Positions 53,869 through 63,619 of a DNA stretch of 64,000 bases are shown here, one piece after another. The stretch is from Halohasta litchfieldiae (GTDB lineage Archaea > Halobacteriota > Halobacteria > Halobacteriales > Haloferacaceae). Position 1 is the stretch's first letter. Each line of letters begins with the position of its first letter. The notes under the pieces were generated by a model. The model ran no database searches. It saw only the letters and a program-made list of their open reading frames with translations, and was not told the origin of the DNA. The stretch is from assembly GCF_002788215.1 (NCBI RefSeq), contig NZ_CP024845.1, positions 1,426,001 through 1,490,000 on the forward strand. Reading direction: 5' to 3'. The translations under genes and the position numbers were made by a program.

Positions 53869-55161
53869 CCCTTCGTCGACGAACCTGGAACACTCGCCGT
53901 TCTCGCGACGTTGAGCGCAGTCTGCGTCAAGGCGCACCCGAAGTTCGAGCACGCCCCACCGCGAACGGTGCAGGTCCTCTACGATATTCGCGAGCTCTAC
54001 GTCAACAATCTCGCCTCTCTCCTTCGAGAATTCGGTGACGGGAGTCTCCAACAGGATATCGCAGAGGTGCTGTACGCGAAAGACCCTGGAGAGGACGGAC
54101 CACACCCCGGTCGCGTTTGTACGGGGATCAAAGAGATGCCCGAGTTCGGTGACGGATTGTATCTCGAAATCCCGATGGCCGCAGCATCGAGGAAGTGCCT
54201 CGTTCACGCCGATACTGAGACCGGAGAAGCCGGGGAACTGCTCACTCGCGTCAAGAACAACTGCCTCTATGTGCCCGTCGGTGATTTCGACACGAAGTAT
54301 CGCGAGTACGCCAGACGTGCGTTCAAGAAGCTCCTGCGGGTCCAGGAGGAGAACCTCTCTGAAGACCAGCTGACGTGGCTAACGACGAATGAGTCGGCCA
54401 TCACAGAGCGTATCGATCGCTTCATCGAGACGGGACACCACGAACGAATCTGGAGAGATTGGAACCCCGGTGAACGGACCATCCGTGTGCTCCGGGACGC
54501 GATTCGAGACGCTCCAGACGAGGTCGTCTCACTAGGGGAGTTCCACTCGGCGAAGGAGCTGTTTGAAGCAGTGGAGGCGTACGATCCAGAAGCGGGCTGG
54601 AAGCGAGACGTGTGTAATCGCATCTCAAGTCCTCGAAGTCTCGGGAATCTCCTTGCATCTCAACGCGATCACCGGAATCTCACTATCCGACAGCACGGAA
54701 ATACGAACCACTACCGGATTCAGGAGTCTTCGCGTGGCGTCCAGCCCCTCGACGTCGAGGCAATCGAAGACCTATTCGAACTCCCCTGTATGGCGAATAT
54801 GGCCGAACGCCTCCACGAGAAAAAGCCAGTCCGAAAGGACCTGTACAACTTCGCCCGGATGGTGATGTGGCTTCCCCAGTACCAGGATAGTGAACTCGAA
54901 ACGATTGTCACAGACCTCAAGGACGTCTTCTCGCGATGGCCTTGGTACGACGAGCAGGTCACCGATTACCAGATTCGCTACGAGTTCTCGAATACGATTT
55001 GGGGCGACACCCCGCTTCCGATGAACTGCGACAACGACGATATACAGCGGTACTGCATCGGTCAGGAGCAGTGCCCCTACTCGATCTGGGGGAGCCTTCC
55101 ATTCCCGGATGAGATGTATGACCAATTGGATAAAGACGGCTCTACGGGGGAAGAATTCTAA
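53869..55161 (+). pseudogene. primase-associated protein, 5' end removed at the IS border
   Basis: The frame stays open from the IS end (53869) with coding-like residues EPGTLAVLATLSAVCVKAHP but has no start codon before a TTG at 53911, so the gene is truncated by copy A. The C-terminal part has four Cys, one in LPCMANMAERL and three close together in PMNCDNDDIQRYCIGQEQC, reminiscent of the 4Fe-4S domain of primase large subunits. It also has the motif GSLPFPDEMY. A role in replication priming of a plasmid or virus is likely. Remaining length is about 430 codons. Confidence 0.6.
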
Positions 55162-55284
55162 TCCTTCTGGGGGAATCATCAGGAGTTAGGACTGACGAAG
55201 CCTGTATTGAAGTTCTCAGTGTATAAAATCAGGGGACGAAATTGATCATGCAGTCCTTCCCGCAAGGCGCTGGCTAGTCTCTCC

Positions 55285-56979
55285 GTGACACACGAGGTGC
55301 CAATATTTCGTCGGGGCAACTGTTTTTACACTGTGACGAGTTGGAGTGAGCAGGGTATGACAGGATCTGAATTCCTCGATGTCGGCAATCTATTTCTAGC
55401 AGAACCCATTCAGATTTCGAAAGGGCAAGTCAAAGTGAATGCGTCACGTTGGCCTGAAGCTAAAACCATTTCTGTAACGCATCACGAGGACGGCGCTCTC
55501 ACTAATTCTTTCATCGCGGAGGTCACGACCATATCGAACGGGAAAATCCGAGCAGAGAAAGTTTCACCTCAGGGACAGCGTTTGGTTCTCCCTGGCGATG
55601 AACTCTCTGTAACAATCGACACCATCACATCAAGGGATACGCTTGTTGCAGACGTCTCTACAGCAGCCAATATCAACTGCGTTTACCCCATATCTCATCG
55701 CAATCTAGGTGCTGCCTTACAGGTTCAGATTTTTCAGATTTCTAACTCAACTGCCTATGCAGATGTGGTATCAATACTTGACCCAGGTGTTAATGTCAAC
55801 GACCGCGTTGATGTTCAACTTACACGTGGATCTTCGATTGCTGAGTTTATTGACGATAATCTTGCACCATTTGGGTGCAGGCTGGACAGGGAACCTACAG
55901 CGGGTGGCCCTGGAGTCGCTCGTGTGACTGGATATTCAACCCAAGGTACCGAATGTGATCTGGAGGAAACGGTGTGCCAGCTTCAAATCGGTGATCGATA
56001 CGAAATGATGGTCAACCGAGGGATAAGTGAGGCCATTCCTTCATGGGATGAGGCTATCGGAGTAGAATCCGTAGCTTTGAATGAACCGTCAGCTGCTTCC
56101 ACAACAGCGACGGTTGAGCTTACGGAAGTAGAAGATTCTGTTACTGGAAAAGTTACCGAGTACCAGAATGTGCCGGAGGTAGGCACTTACCATCGGCTTC
56201 CGGTAGAACGTAGCCAAAAGACTGTATTTCTCGATGGAATCCCAATCCAATTAGTGTCTAAATCGGAGGTCACGGGAGAAGCAACAATCGAAGTGACTGG
56301 CGGTGAGGTGCCGCGTGCTGGCCGAATCACCGAATACCACGGTCTTCCTGACGTAGGGACCTCCAAAATGGTAACAATGCGTCAGGGACAGGATTTCGTG
56401 ATTATTGACGGCGTTCCAATTGAACTGGAATCACAATCTGAAATCAATGGGAAAGTATCTCTAGAAATCGTTGAAGGAGGCCTTCCGTTCATCGGACAGA
56501 TTACTGAGTATCACGGACTACCAGATGTCGGAGAGATAATTGACTGTCGTGTCGATCGTGGGACATCGCAAGTTACTATCGATGGTGTCCCGGTCCAGTT
56601 CTCACCACCAAGCTTAGTTGGAGAATTAAAATCTCGACTTAGAGTCCTTGATGTAGGTCCCCCAGTACGGGCAGAGCTAATCGATTACCCCACCCTTCAG
56701 GAAGGAGAAACTGTTAGGGCAAAAGTAGATAGTAATAATTTCACCGTTGCTCATGCCGACAAAGGAAATTACAGAATAGACCTAGTTGAACAGGCAAAGA
56801 AAGCGGCCGATGTAAGAGTGAGGCTAGTTTCCGTGACCGCGAAACAAATCCTCGGCAAAGTGAATGGATACCTGAGTCTGGGTTCAACTGGTCAAAACAT
56901 CGGTCGAAGTCACACTGGCAATTCACCGTTCACATCAGGAGATTCGAAGAACAAAGAGATCACCGGAAAGAAACTATAG
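55285..56979 (+). CDS. beta-rich repeat protein with TRAM-like units
   Basis: This 564-residue protein starts at GTG 55285; an internal ATG at 55357 is an alternative. Its C-terminal half has four copies of a unit with a 58-residue period, beginning near residues 288, 346, 404 and 462. The first three share the pattern G-x-I/V-T-E-Y-x-x-x-P-x-V-G and a later IDGVPIEL-like strand; the fourth is more diverged. The period and strand pattern suggest TRAM or S1-like barrels, that is, RNA or DNA binding, but this is uncertain. It is transposon cargo, separated from the previous gene by 123 bp. Codon use is less GC-rich than in the primase-like neighbour. Confidence 0.72.
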   Translation: MTHEVPIFRRGNCFYTVTSWSEQGMTGSEFLDVGNLFLAEPIQISKGQVKVNASRWPEAKTISVTHHEDGALTNSFIAEVTTISNGKIRAEKVSPQGQRLVLPGDELSVTIDTITSRDTLVADVSTAANINCVYPISHRNLGAALQVQIFQISNSTAYADVVSILDPGVNVNDRVDVQLTRGSSIAEFIDDNLAPFGCRLDREPTAGGPGVARVTGYSTQGTECDLEETVCQLQIGDRYEMMVNRGISEAIPSWDEAIGVESVALNEPSAASTTATVELTEVEDSVTGKVTEYQNVPEVGTYHRLPVERSQKTVFLDGIPIQLVSKSEVTGEATIEVTGGEVPRAGRITEYHGLPDVGTSKMVTMRQGQDFVIIDGVPIELESQSEINGKVSLEIVEGGLPFIGQITEYHGLPDVGEIIDCRVDRGTSQVTIDGVPVQFSPPSLVGELKSRLRVLDVGPPVRAELIDYPTLQEGETVRAKVDSNNFTVAHADKGNYRIDLVEQAKKAADVRVRLVSVTAKQILGKVNGYLSLGSTGQNIGRSHTGNSPFTSGDSKNKEITGKKL

Positions 56980-57563
56980 GTCGCGAACATGGATTTCTTC
57001 TCTTGGAGATATACTTACGGACGGTATCTATATCGGACTGTGTCCGAATTCCCACATTAAATTAGAGTCAATCCAGATAGCTCAACTGGTGACATTAGAG
57101 ACCTCCGTCGCGCAGTTTTTAGACCCTGAACTACTGATTTTGGTTAAAATCGGAGGAGAATACACGAATATCGACACTGTTTCGAACGCTCATTGTCAGC
57201 AACGGTTTATCAATATCAACTACCACGTTACCCTCAGACAGTGGATTTCGAGGTTTTCACTACCCCGTCGAACACAATTCTATCCAATTACCGATCTTTG
57301 AACTCGTCGAGGACATTAGTAACGACTGAGAACAGCCCGACGGAACTCTTACCAAATCTAAGCCTGTTTCAGTTCACTCTGCACCTCCAAAACCATCCAA
57401 AGGAAGGCTAGGGTACACAGGTGCAAACGCCGCTGGCTCTCTCCGGCAGAGGGGCCATCAAACGACGAGTGTCTTTAACCGATATATCAGGATTCACTCA
57501 TTGGCTGACGATGCGATCCGCGGTGGAGTTTGTCGCCCCCGAGAGGGGCGAGGCAGCTATCCT
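56980..57563. other. noncoding stretch inside the composite element
   Basis: These 584 bp separate the repeat protein from copy B. Several small frames occur on the plus strand (57089-57301, 57193-57411, 57421-57606), but they overlap in different frames and lack halophilic composition, so none is supported. A GC-rich hairpin GCCCCCGAGAGGGGC lies at 57535-57549. Confidence 0.4.
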
Positions 57564-58962
57564 CAGTACTTCACAAAGCCGCTTAGTTAGAACGTCTGCT
57601 TGCTGAAGGTGTGTCTAAAACCAAACAAGCAGACGGTGAGATCCACGAGGACCAGCTTCTTAACTTTCTCGTCAACCGCCTTGACGAGGAAGTTTCGCTC
57701 TCGTTAGCCAATAACGCTGAAATCACTGCTGAAGACATCTATGAGGTCCTCGTCGGCGCTTGCGCCGACGGGACCTCTGTCTCTACGCTCTGTGCGTCGA
57801 GCCAGAACTCACCCGCTGGGAACACGGTCCTCTACCATCTTCGGACGAAGTTCGAGCCGGAACGGCTCGAACGAGTCGCTAACACGCTCCTGCGAAAGGA
57901 TCTCGATGAATTGCTCCCCGAACAGGTGGAGGTCTGCGCAGACCTCCACCTGCGGCCCTACTACGGTGACGAAGACGACACAGACGGCCTCTATCACTCG
58001 GTAGCGAAGCGTGGAACCACTGCGTTCCACGCCTATGCCACACTCTACGCGCGTGTGAAGAACAAACGCTACACGCTGGCGGTACGCCGTCTCAAAGACG
58101 GCGATACCGCAAGTAGTGTCCTCGCTGAGTTCTTCGGTGTCCTCGACGGCCTTGACGCCGGGGTCAAGGCCGTCTACCTTGATCGCGGATTCTACGACAG
58201 TAAGTGTCTCACGCTGCTTCAGGCGCACAATTACGCGTACGTGATCCCGATCATCCGGTGGGGTGAGGCGATTCAGCAAGAGCTCTCGGAAGGATGGAGT
58301 CGCGTCATTCAGCATGATCTGACGGGGAAACTCGACGGTCACAGCTGGACCGTCGATTTTCCCGTCTACATCGACTGTACGTACCTAAATGGGAAGTATG
58401 ACGAGAACGGTGTGGCGCGTCACGGCTACGCCGCTGACGCGCCGTTCATCGACTCACCACGGGACGCTCGATACCACTACTCGAAACGCTTCGGTATCGA
58501 GTCAAGCTATCGCTTGTTTGAGCAAGCGATAGCGACAACGACAACACGAGATCCAACGGTACGGCTGCTGTACGTGGTGGTGAGTCTCCTCTTACAGAAC
58601 GTCTGGCGGTACCTTCACTACGAGTATGTGGCGACGCCCCGCCGAGGCGGGCGTCGCCTCTGGTGGTGGCCGTACAAGGAGTTCGTCAATATGATTCGAC
58701 GAGCTGCGTGGACGGCCCTCGCGGTGCGTCGGGCCGTCCCCGCGAATCGGCCACCTGACGACCGATTCCACCGCTAACCACCGACCGAGCAAGCCAGCGG
58801 AGTGAGTGGCGACGCTGTCGCGTCGGCGGCTGACCGCCGCCGACAGCGACAGCTCTCCGTCGATCCGTCCGTAATTCTCTCGTCGAGACCGTCAGTACAA
58901 CCGCTTCGACACAGAACTCAGGCCGCAGAAACAGCTAGCCGAGGATGCTTTGTGAGGTACTG
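57564..58962 (+). mobile_element. ISH3-like insertion sequence, copy B
   Basis: This 1399-bp element has the same terminal repeats and the same encoded transposase as copy A, and as far as I can follow the nucleotide sequence is identical too. The recent duplication fits its role as the right arm of the composite element. Confidence 0.9.
57611..58777 (+). CDS. ISH3-family transposase, copy B
   Basis: This 388-residue transposase starts at GTG 57611 and is identical in translation to copy A (52516-53682). It encodes the DDE-type core described there and could act on both ends. Confidence 0.93.
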   Translation: MSKTKQADGEIHEDQLLNFLVNRLDEEVSLSLANNAEITAEDIYEVLVGACADGTSVSTLCASSQNSPAGNTVLYHLRTKFEPERLERVANTLLRKDLDELLPEQVEVCADLHLRPYYGDEDDTDGLYHSVAKRGTTAFHAYATLYARVKNKRYTLAVRRLKDGDTASSVLAEFFGVLDGLDAGVKAVYLDRGFYDSKCLTLLQAHNYAYVIPIIRWGEAIQQELSEGWSRVIQHDLTGKLDGHSWTVDFPVYIDCTYLNGKYDENGVARHGYAADAPFIDSPRDARYHYSKRFGIESSYRLFEQAIATTTTRDPTVRLLYVVVSLLLQNVWRYLHYEYVATPRRGGRRLWWWPYKEFVNMIRRAAWTALAVRRAVPANRPPDDRFHR

Positions 58963-59346
58963 AGACTCACCAACTACCGATGAGTTAGGGTCGTGGTTCC
59001 CGAGCCGAATCGCCGGATCGGTGAGCTCGATGGCTTCGTTTTGGTGGTGGATGGCATGATTGCGTTCGAAATCATCTTCCTGACCGAGATGGAACGCGAA
59101 TAGTTCGGCCATCCGACCACCATTCCATGTGTCATCTTGTAGAGTTGCCGCACAGATCACTGTCGCTGTCTCTCGGAGGAGCTTATGGGCGATGATCTCT
59201 GCTGGATCGTTTGGATCAGCACAGTCGACTTCCTTGCGGCGTTCGTCCTCTGTTCGAGGGTCGCCCCACCAATCCTCGCGGCTGCCGAGGTCTTGGTCGT
59301 CGGACAGTGCTTCAGCTACACGGCTGTTGGGTGCTGATTGGGACAT
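58918..59346 (-). CDS. hypothetical protein whose 3' end is inside the ISH3 copy
   Basis: This 142-residue minus-strand frame starts at ATG 59346 (MSQSAPNSRVAEALSDDQD) and has good haloarchaeal composition up to SSVVGES at the element border (58963). The last 15 codons are encoded by the IS end, so the gene was interrupted. Joining the outer flanks across the composite element keeps a minus-strand frame open, which is consistent with a single interrupted gene. Function unknown. Confidence 0.6.
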   Translation of the reverse strand: MSQSAPNSRVAEALSDDQDLGSREDWWGDPRTEDERRKEVDCADPNDPAEIIAHKLLRETATVICAATLQDDTWNGGRMAELFAFHLGQEDDFERNHAIHHQNEAIELTDPAIRLGNHDPNSSVVGESQYLTKHPRLAVSAA

Positions 59347-59785
59347 GGGTGTGAAGTAGAGAAGGTGTCGCAGGTGGCGGTATAGAGCAGACGCTGGTGT
59401 CTAGACTATACCGCCGCGCCGGTCGAAACCGGGATCCAATGCGAGAACCACGATATGTGGTTTCACAGCAGCGTCGGAGTGGCGGTTCCATCCCACGACC
59501 CTGCTGTTATATCCGCGTGTGCGGTCGCCTGCGACGAACTTATTAGATTAATTTTCATTCAGCATATTAATCCTTGTGCTGGCAAGTGCTCGCTGTATGG
59601 TGATTTGAGATTTTAAAAAGTAGATTCTGACAGGTTTAGACATGGAATTTAGAGGGTAGAGGTGATTAACCTGACTAACTAAATAACCCTTGAAAACAGC
59701 ACTTTAGCAGACGAATCTTGGTAAGTGAGATTAGAGCTGCAACACGACCTAATGACTTATGTCTATAGAGCCTTAACCTACGAAT
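59347..59785. other. intergenic region with an inverted repeat
   Basis: These 439 bp hold no gene that I can support. A perfect inverted repeat is described separately. An AT-rich tract at 59545-59575 and the sequence TTTTAAAAAG near 59613 may be promoters for the toxin-antitoxin pair. Confidence 0.4.
59376..59415. repeat. 10-bp perfect inverted repeat
   Basis: GGCGGTATAG at 59376-59385 is mirrored by CTATACCGCC at 59406-59415 with a 20-bp centre. It lies 30 bp upstream of the minus-strand gene's start, so it could be its operator. Confidence 0.55.
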
Positions 59786-59917
59786 ATGGCAGTCGAGCAC
59801 ACAGAAGAAGGCGAGTTAGCCAACGGCGACACTATTCAAGACCGATTGGAAAAGCTCGACCTCGAAGAAGACGAGACGTGCTCAACAGACGAGATGCGCG
59901 AGCGCCTCGGCCTATAA
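59786..59917 (+). CDS. small acidic antitoxin-like protein
   Basis: This 43-residue, acidic protein (IQDRLEKLDLEEDETCSTDE, then MRERLGL) is encoded 14 bp before a RelE-like toxin. It mirrors the layout of the pair at 33839-34393, though the sequences differ. It is the likely antitoxin. Confidence 0.72.
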   Translation: MAVEHTEEGELANGDTIQDRLEKLDLEEDETCSTDEMRERLGL

Positions 59918-59931
59918 CGGTTTTTTGATTG

Positions 59932-60276
59932 ATGGGCGAGATCGAGAATGTTGAACTCGTCGAAAAGTGGGTATTCCGCGACCTGTCTTCTTCGGCATTT
60001 AGCACAGACGAAAAGCGGCGCGTACTAGATGACCTTGACGAAATGGAAGAAAAGCTCGTTACGTGGGATCGGTCGTTGCACAAATGCGTCGACCAACTTC
60101 GCGGATTTGAGTCGGTTACAGTTTACCGCCGCCGGGCAGGCGATCTCCGGAGCTACCTGATTCGAGATGGTGCTACACTGTACTGTATCGGTGTTGGAAA
60201 ACGCAAAAAGACATATGATCGCGATCTCAGCACAATTCAAGAGCGCGCAACAGAACATTCGGCTGGCCAGTCGTAG
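59932..60276 (+). CDS. RelE/ParE-like toxin, second pair
   Basis: This 114-residue protein starts at ATG 59932. RelE fold pattern: WVFRDLSSSAFSTDEKRRVL, then LRGFESVTVYRRRAGDLRSY, and the C-terminal YCIGVGKRKKTYDRDLSTIQ. It is likely an RNase toxin acting on translating mRNA, or a gyrase-type ParE. It follows its acidic partner closely. Confidence 0.75.
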   Translation: MGEIENVELVEKWVFRDLSSSAFSTDEKRRVLDDLDEMEEKLVTWDRSLHKCVDQLRGFESVTVYRRRAGDLRSYLIRDGATLYCIGVGKRKKTYDRDLSTIQERATEHSAGQS

Positions 60277-60426
60277 TCGACGGATGGGTCAATCCGACCT
60301 CTGAGTTTACTAACGAAAAAGAGGTGTTTTCAGGTAGTAATGTTGGTTAGTGAGTCCAAACCCTGTCGACCCAGATCAGACGACTACCAAAAAATAGCGA
60401 GTATTGTACGACAGCCAAGCCAACGA

Positions 60427-60579
60427 TCACTCGTCAGTCGACTTGTCGGCCTCGAACGAGAAGACCCAAAATTTTATTTTCAGGTAGTTCCATTCGTTAG
60501 GTGTCAGGTGTAGCATTAGGACTACACTTGCGATGGTTACGGCCATCGCCGCCACATACAGAGAGATAGAACCGAACAT
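60427..60579 (-). CDS. small single-span membrane protein
   Basis: This 50-residue protein (MFGSISLYVAAMAVTIASVV then MLHLTPNEWNY) has one membrane helix and a basic/aromatic cytosolic tail ending DKSTDE. Its start is in an AT-rich promoter region. Function unknown, but composition is very protein-like. Confidence 0.55.
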   Translation of the reverse strand: MFGSISLYVAAMAVTIASVVLMLHLTPNEWNYLKIKFWVFSFEADKSTDE

Positions 60580-61140
60580 AATCTGCGGTGCTGGAACACC
60601 GCATTGTGTTCTATCTTTCTACATTTCATAAATCCCTAAGTTATAGGTGTGATGTCCAGGGTAAGGTGTTTCGTATTATATATACTTTTTATACTCCTGA
60701 CGAGCTGGACGAAGGCCGAGACGTAGGCGCGTAGGTTCGACCCTACAGCGATTCGGAGAGTGGGTATGTCGACTCTCATTATATTTTGAACCCCTCTATG
60801 CATTCCGTGATTTTCTCGAAGTGCATACCCCTGTGTCGTGATTTTGTTGTATTATATGTAGTTAAAATTTTGATATAAGATATGTGGTGATGTTATTGAT
60901 ATTTGAATATTATTTCTGATGGCAACACCACATATATTTATAATATCATAAGCACAAACCATAATTTTATATAATTCATTTCTGATTTTTGTTACGTTCC
61001 TGCATATTTGGATAAATTATGCAGATTTTTTGATTATTAGAATATTATTAGAATATACTTAATTTAATGTTAAATATTTTGTTTTTATGTTGATACCCAT
61101 TAATCAAAAACGTTATATCTATACTATATAGAATGAACCT
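60580..61140. other. AT-rich noncoding stretch before the AbrB/M48 pair
   Basis: These 561 bp are unusually AT-rich (especially 60880-61130) for this replicon and hold no gene. Promoter-like TATA elements are abundant. A motif GTAGGTTCGACCCTAC at 60731-60746 resembles a T-arm stem-loop, but no tRNA body surrounds it. The AT-rich DNA probably came in with the protease module on the right. Confidence 0.45.
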
Positions 61141-61596
61141 ATGCCACCACAGATAGACTTCATACAGCAGAATACAGTTCGTAGTCAATACAAGGTGACT
61201 CTACCAAACAAGGTTGCAGACCGTCTGAGTGCTGATCAAAAGGGAGAGGCACTGCAAGCACGTTGGAACCTCAATGAAGACAATAAGGATGTTGTGATAT
61301 CAACGGAAGACATGGAGGAGAATACTACAATAGTCAAAGATTTTACCAAAATAAATGAAACAGAGACAAGTGTCGTAATCCCAGAAAGGGTTCGGAATTT
61401 GCTCAACATAGAGAATGCGGAAGATAAGGAAGAGAATAATGAGGAAGGAGATGATGTATACTTTATTGGAATGTCAGATGGAGAGTATCCAATCTCTGCA
61501 GTATTATTTTGGACATTAGAACGTATGGAAGAGATACTCATAGGCGGAAACAAGGACCAATCATACGATTACCTACGGGTTCCAGAGTTTGTGTGA
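61141..61596 (+). CDS. AbrB/SpoVT-like regulator coupled to the M48 protease
   Basis: This 151-residue protein carries two swapped-hairpin-like motifs: TVRSQYKVTLPNKVADRL at residues 12-29, and TETSVVIPERVRNLLN in the middle. It then has an acidic segment (DKEENNEEGDD) and a C-terminal SAVLFWTLERMEEIL. It overlaps the GTG start of the M48 gene by 4 bp. A sensor or regulator that controls, or is controlled by, the protease is suggested. Confidence 0.62.
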   Translation: MPPQIDFIQQNTVRSQYKVTLPNKVADRLSADQKGEALQARWNLNEDNKDVVISTEDMEENTTIVKDFTKINETETSVVIPERVRNLLNIENAEDKEENNEEGDDVYFIGMSDGEYPISAVLFWTLERMEEILIGGNKDQSYDYLRVPEFV

Positions 61597-63317
61597 AAAT
61601 TTACCAAGCACACTACGAGACCCAAGAAGGACTCGGGCCCAAACCGGCTCTAGAATACGAGTGTGAACAGTTACAAACACAAGGTGCCTTAGAGATCTTC
61701 ACCAAAGACTACAGTTACTATGGAGGAAAAGCATACATACTTGATACTGACACTAACGAAATTATAGAAATATACGTAGCACATCCACTCTACACGCTTA
61801 GTTCAGTGTTGTTAGTGAGTTATGCAGCAATCCTCTTGTTGACTGGATTTGAAACAAGTCTAGCCGATCTCTTTGGAGAGTTGTTCGCTACAGTACTACC
61901 GGTTTCAGCAATAATAGTTGCGTTTGTACCAGAAATGATAATTAATAGGCAGCCCAACGGGTTCCGAACTGCGAATTATCCAGATAATAAATTACCGGAT
62001 ATGCAACCAGTTGCATTTCTGAACAAGGTTACATTCTCAAAACTGGTCTATCTGAATTATATTTCCGCAGGGATATTATTGCATAGTGAAATATTTAATA
62101 GCATACACATTCTTAGCCCTGTTTACTTTCTCGGAATCGGAGCCATTATTTTACTTCAAAAAAACGCCCATGACCCAGCAACGGACAAAACCGTATTTTT
62201 ATCAGTATTCGCATTATTCCCGTATGGAATCACAACACTGAATCTTCTAATCTATTCACAGTGGGAAAGGATGATAATCGATGTTATTGATGTCTGGGTG
62301 AGAACTATACAGTTAACCAATGAGTTGGTGGCCAAGATAGTCCAGGTCTCGCTGATAGGCCTCAATACAGACCAAGGCAAAATAATAGCTGAATTTACCA
62401 GAAATTTGATAGCAAGTTTGCGGTTTGTGAGTGAGTTACTCGCAGCAATATCTCAAACTCCGCTAGTAGGACTCATTATAACAAATTTGCTGATATTATA
62501 TGTTTTGACCCACCTCAAACAAAATCTTGATTCGCCGAGCGACCCGTTCGGGATGTACACTCACCCACCAAATATTACCGATAAAAAATATTTACGAATC
62601 GGTATGTCACTGATATTATGCGTATATATCATGACTTCGCTTGGGATTTTACTTTCACAGCTGTTTGGGTATCCATTCATTCCAATCGGTGCAGTGACCA
62701 GTGGAATATTGATTTTCTGGCCATTAGGTATAATTCTCCCAGCAGGCATTGCCGTGTGGTATCGACATCGCAGCGATCGTACAGCAATCAATGATATTGA
62801 CGTGGGTAATCATCAGTTTGAAATTGAGAGCATTCCCGTAGTAGTCAAAGATATTATTAAAAAAGGAAAATTAGCGTTTGTGTTACCGAATTCGGGCAAA
62901 CCAGTGATTATAGTAGACCAACAACTCTGTAATAAACTGTCCGATGACGAAATGAAAGCAATCTGTTATCACGAATTGTACCACGTCAACCACGACTCAA
63001 TCAGGTACCAGACTCGAATTGAGACCCCAATAATTGGAACCCTGTTGTTCTTTTTATTCACAAATCTTGAGAAAATCTATAACGATGAGTACCGTGCAGA
63101 TGAGTTTGCTGCCCAGCAGGTCAGTGCTGAGACGGTCATAGATGCACTTCGAAAGGCAGAGTCATTGAAGCAAACCAACGATAAGTCAAAAATAAAAGCT
63201 GAAATCGACCAAGGGTGGTGGGGTTATCTTGAATTATTCTGTTCGCCCCCTGTGCTATCAATATATTCACCACCAACAAAGGATCGAATCATGCGATTAG
63301 AGGCACTGTCTATTTGA
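61593..63317 (+). CDS. M48-family membrane metalloprotease
   Basis: This 574-residue protein starts at GTG 61593. An upstream in-frame ATG at 61509 would overlap the previous gene by 88 bp and gives a non-protein-like leader. It has several membrane segments between residues 60 and 410, and a C-terminal zinc peptidase domain with the HExxH motif ICYHELYHVNHDS (His460) and a third ligand in DEYRADEFAAQQ (Glu). M48 proteases such as HtpX are membrane-anchored. This one is longer than HtpX and its partner is an AbrB-like protein, so it may be a regulated quality-control or toxin-like protease. GC content is low for the replicon. Confidence 0.85.
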   Translation: MKIYQAHYETQEGLGPKPALEYECEQLQTQGALEIFTKDYSYYGGKAYILDTDTNEIIEIYVAHPLYTLSSVLLVSYAAILLLTGFETSLADLFGELFATVLPVSAIIVAFVPEMIINRQPNGFRTANYPDNKLPDMQPVAFLNKVTFSKLVYLNYISAGILLHSEIFNSIHILSPVYFLGIGAIILLQKNAHDPATDKTVFLSVFALFPYGITTLNLLIYSQWERMIIDVIDVWVRTIQLTNELVAKIVQVSLIGLNTDQGKIIAEFTRNLIASLRFVSELLAAISQTPLVGLIITNLLILYVLTHLKQNLDSPSDPFGMYTHPPNITDKKYLRIGMSLILCVYIMTSLGILLSQLFGYPFIPIGAVTSGILIFWPLGIILPAGIAVWYRHRSDRTAINDIDVGNHQFEIESIPVVVKDIIKKGKLAFVLPNSGKPVIIVDQQLCNKLSDDEMKAICYHELYHVNHDSIRYQTRIETPIIGTLLFFLFTNLEKIYNDEYRADEFAAQQVSAETVIDALRKAESLKQTNDKSKIKAEIDQGWWGYLELFCSPPVLSIYSPPTKDRIMRLEALSI

Positions 63318-63619
63318 GCACCTCTCCAACAGGAGTTCGACTATCTAACGCTTGGTTCGGTCGATCATTGTTATAATGATGTATAGCATATATTGGAAGT
63401 TCGCGTATTGTCAAAATATAAACTAGTGGAGGTCCAATCGTCGACTTGTAGGTGTACGAAGTCGACATCATCGGCGAATCCTGTACCTGTTCCGATTGAC
63501 AACAGCGAGCACCAGAGAGTGACTACAAGCACCTGCGCCGCGTCGACCATGAGATCAAGCAGGAATACATTCTCCGGCCGGATGGTCGACTTCCCTCAAC
63601 ACAAGAGTCGAAAACAAAA
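63318..63619. other. intergenic stretch with a possible gene remnant
   Basis: No intact gene is supported. A short plus-strand run reads DYKHLRRVDHEIKQEYI then LRPDGRLPSTQES (about 63511-63600) with no start or promoter, and may be a degraded gene. Confidence 0.35.

Larger units (their letters stand above)
52464..58967 (+). mobile_element. composite transposon bounded by two ISH3-like copies
   Basis: Two identical-protein ISH3-like elements in direct orientation (52469-53867 and 57564-58962) flank 3.7 kb of cargo. The 5-bp sequence AGACT directly precedes the first copy (52464-52468) and directly follows the second (58963-58967), whereas the inner flanks (ACCCT and ATCCT) differ. The outer match is what a target duplication by the whole unit would leave. 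Homologous recombination between two ISH3 insertions is the alternative. Confidence 0.65.

Noticed and set aside
60725-60760. T-arm-like stem-loop GTAGGTTCGACCCTAC, possible tRNA
   Set aside because: The loop is short, there is no acceptor stem, D-arm or anticodon arm around it, and the surroundings are AT-rich non-tRNA sequence.
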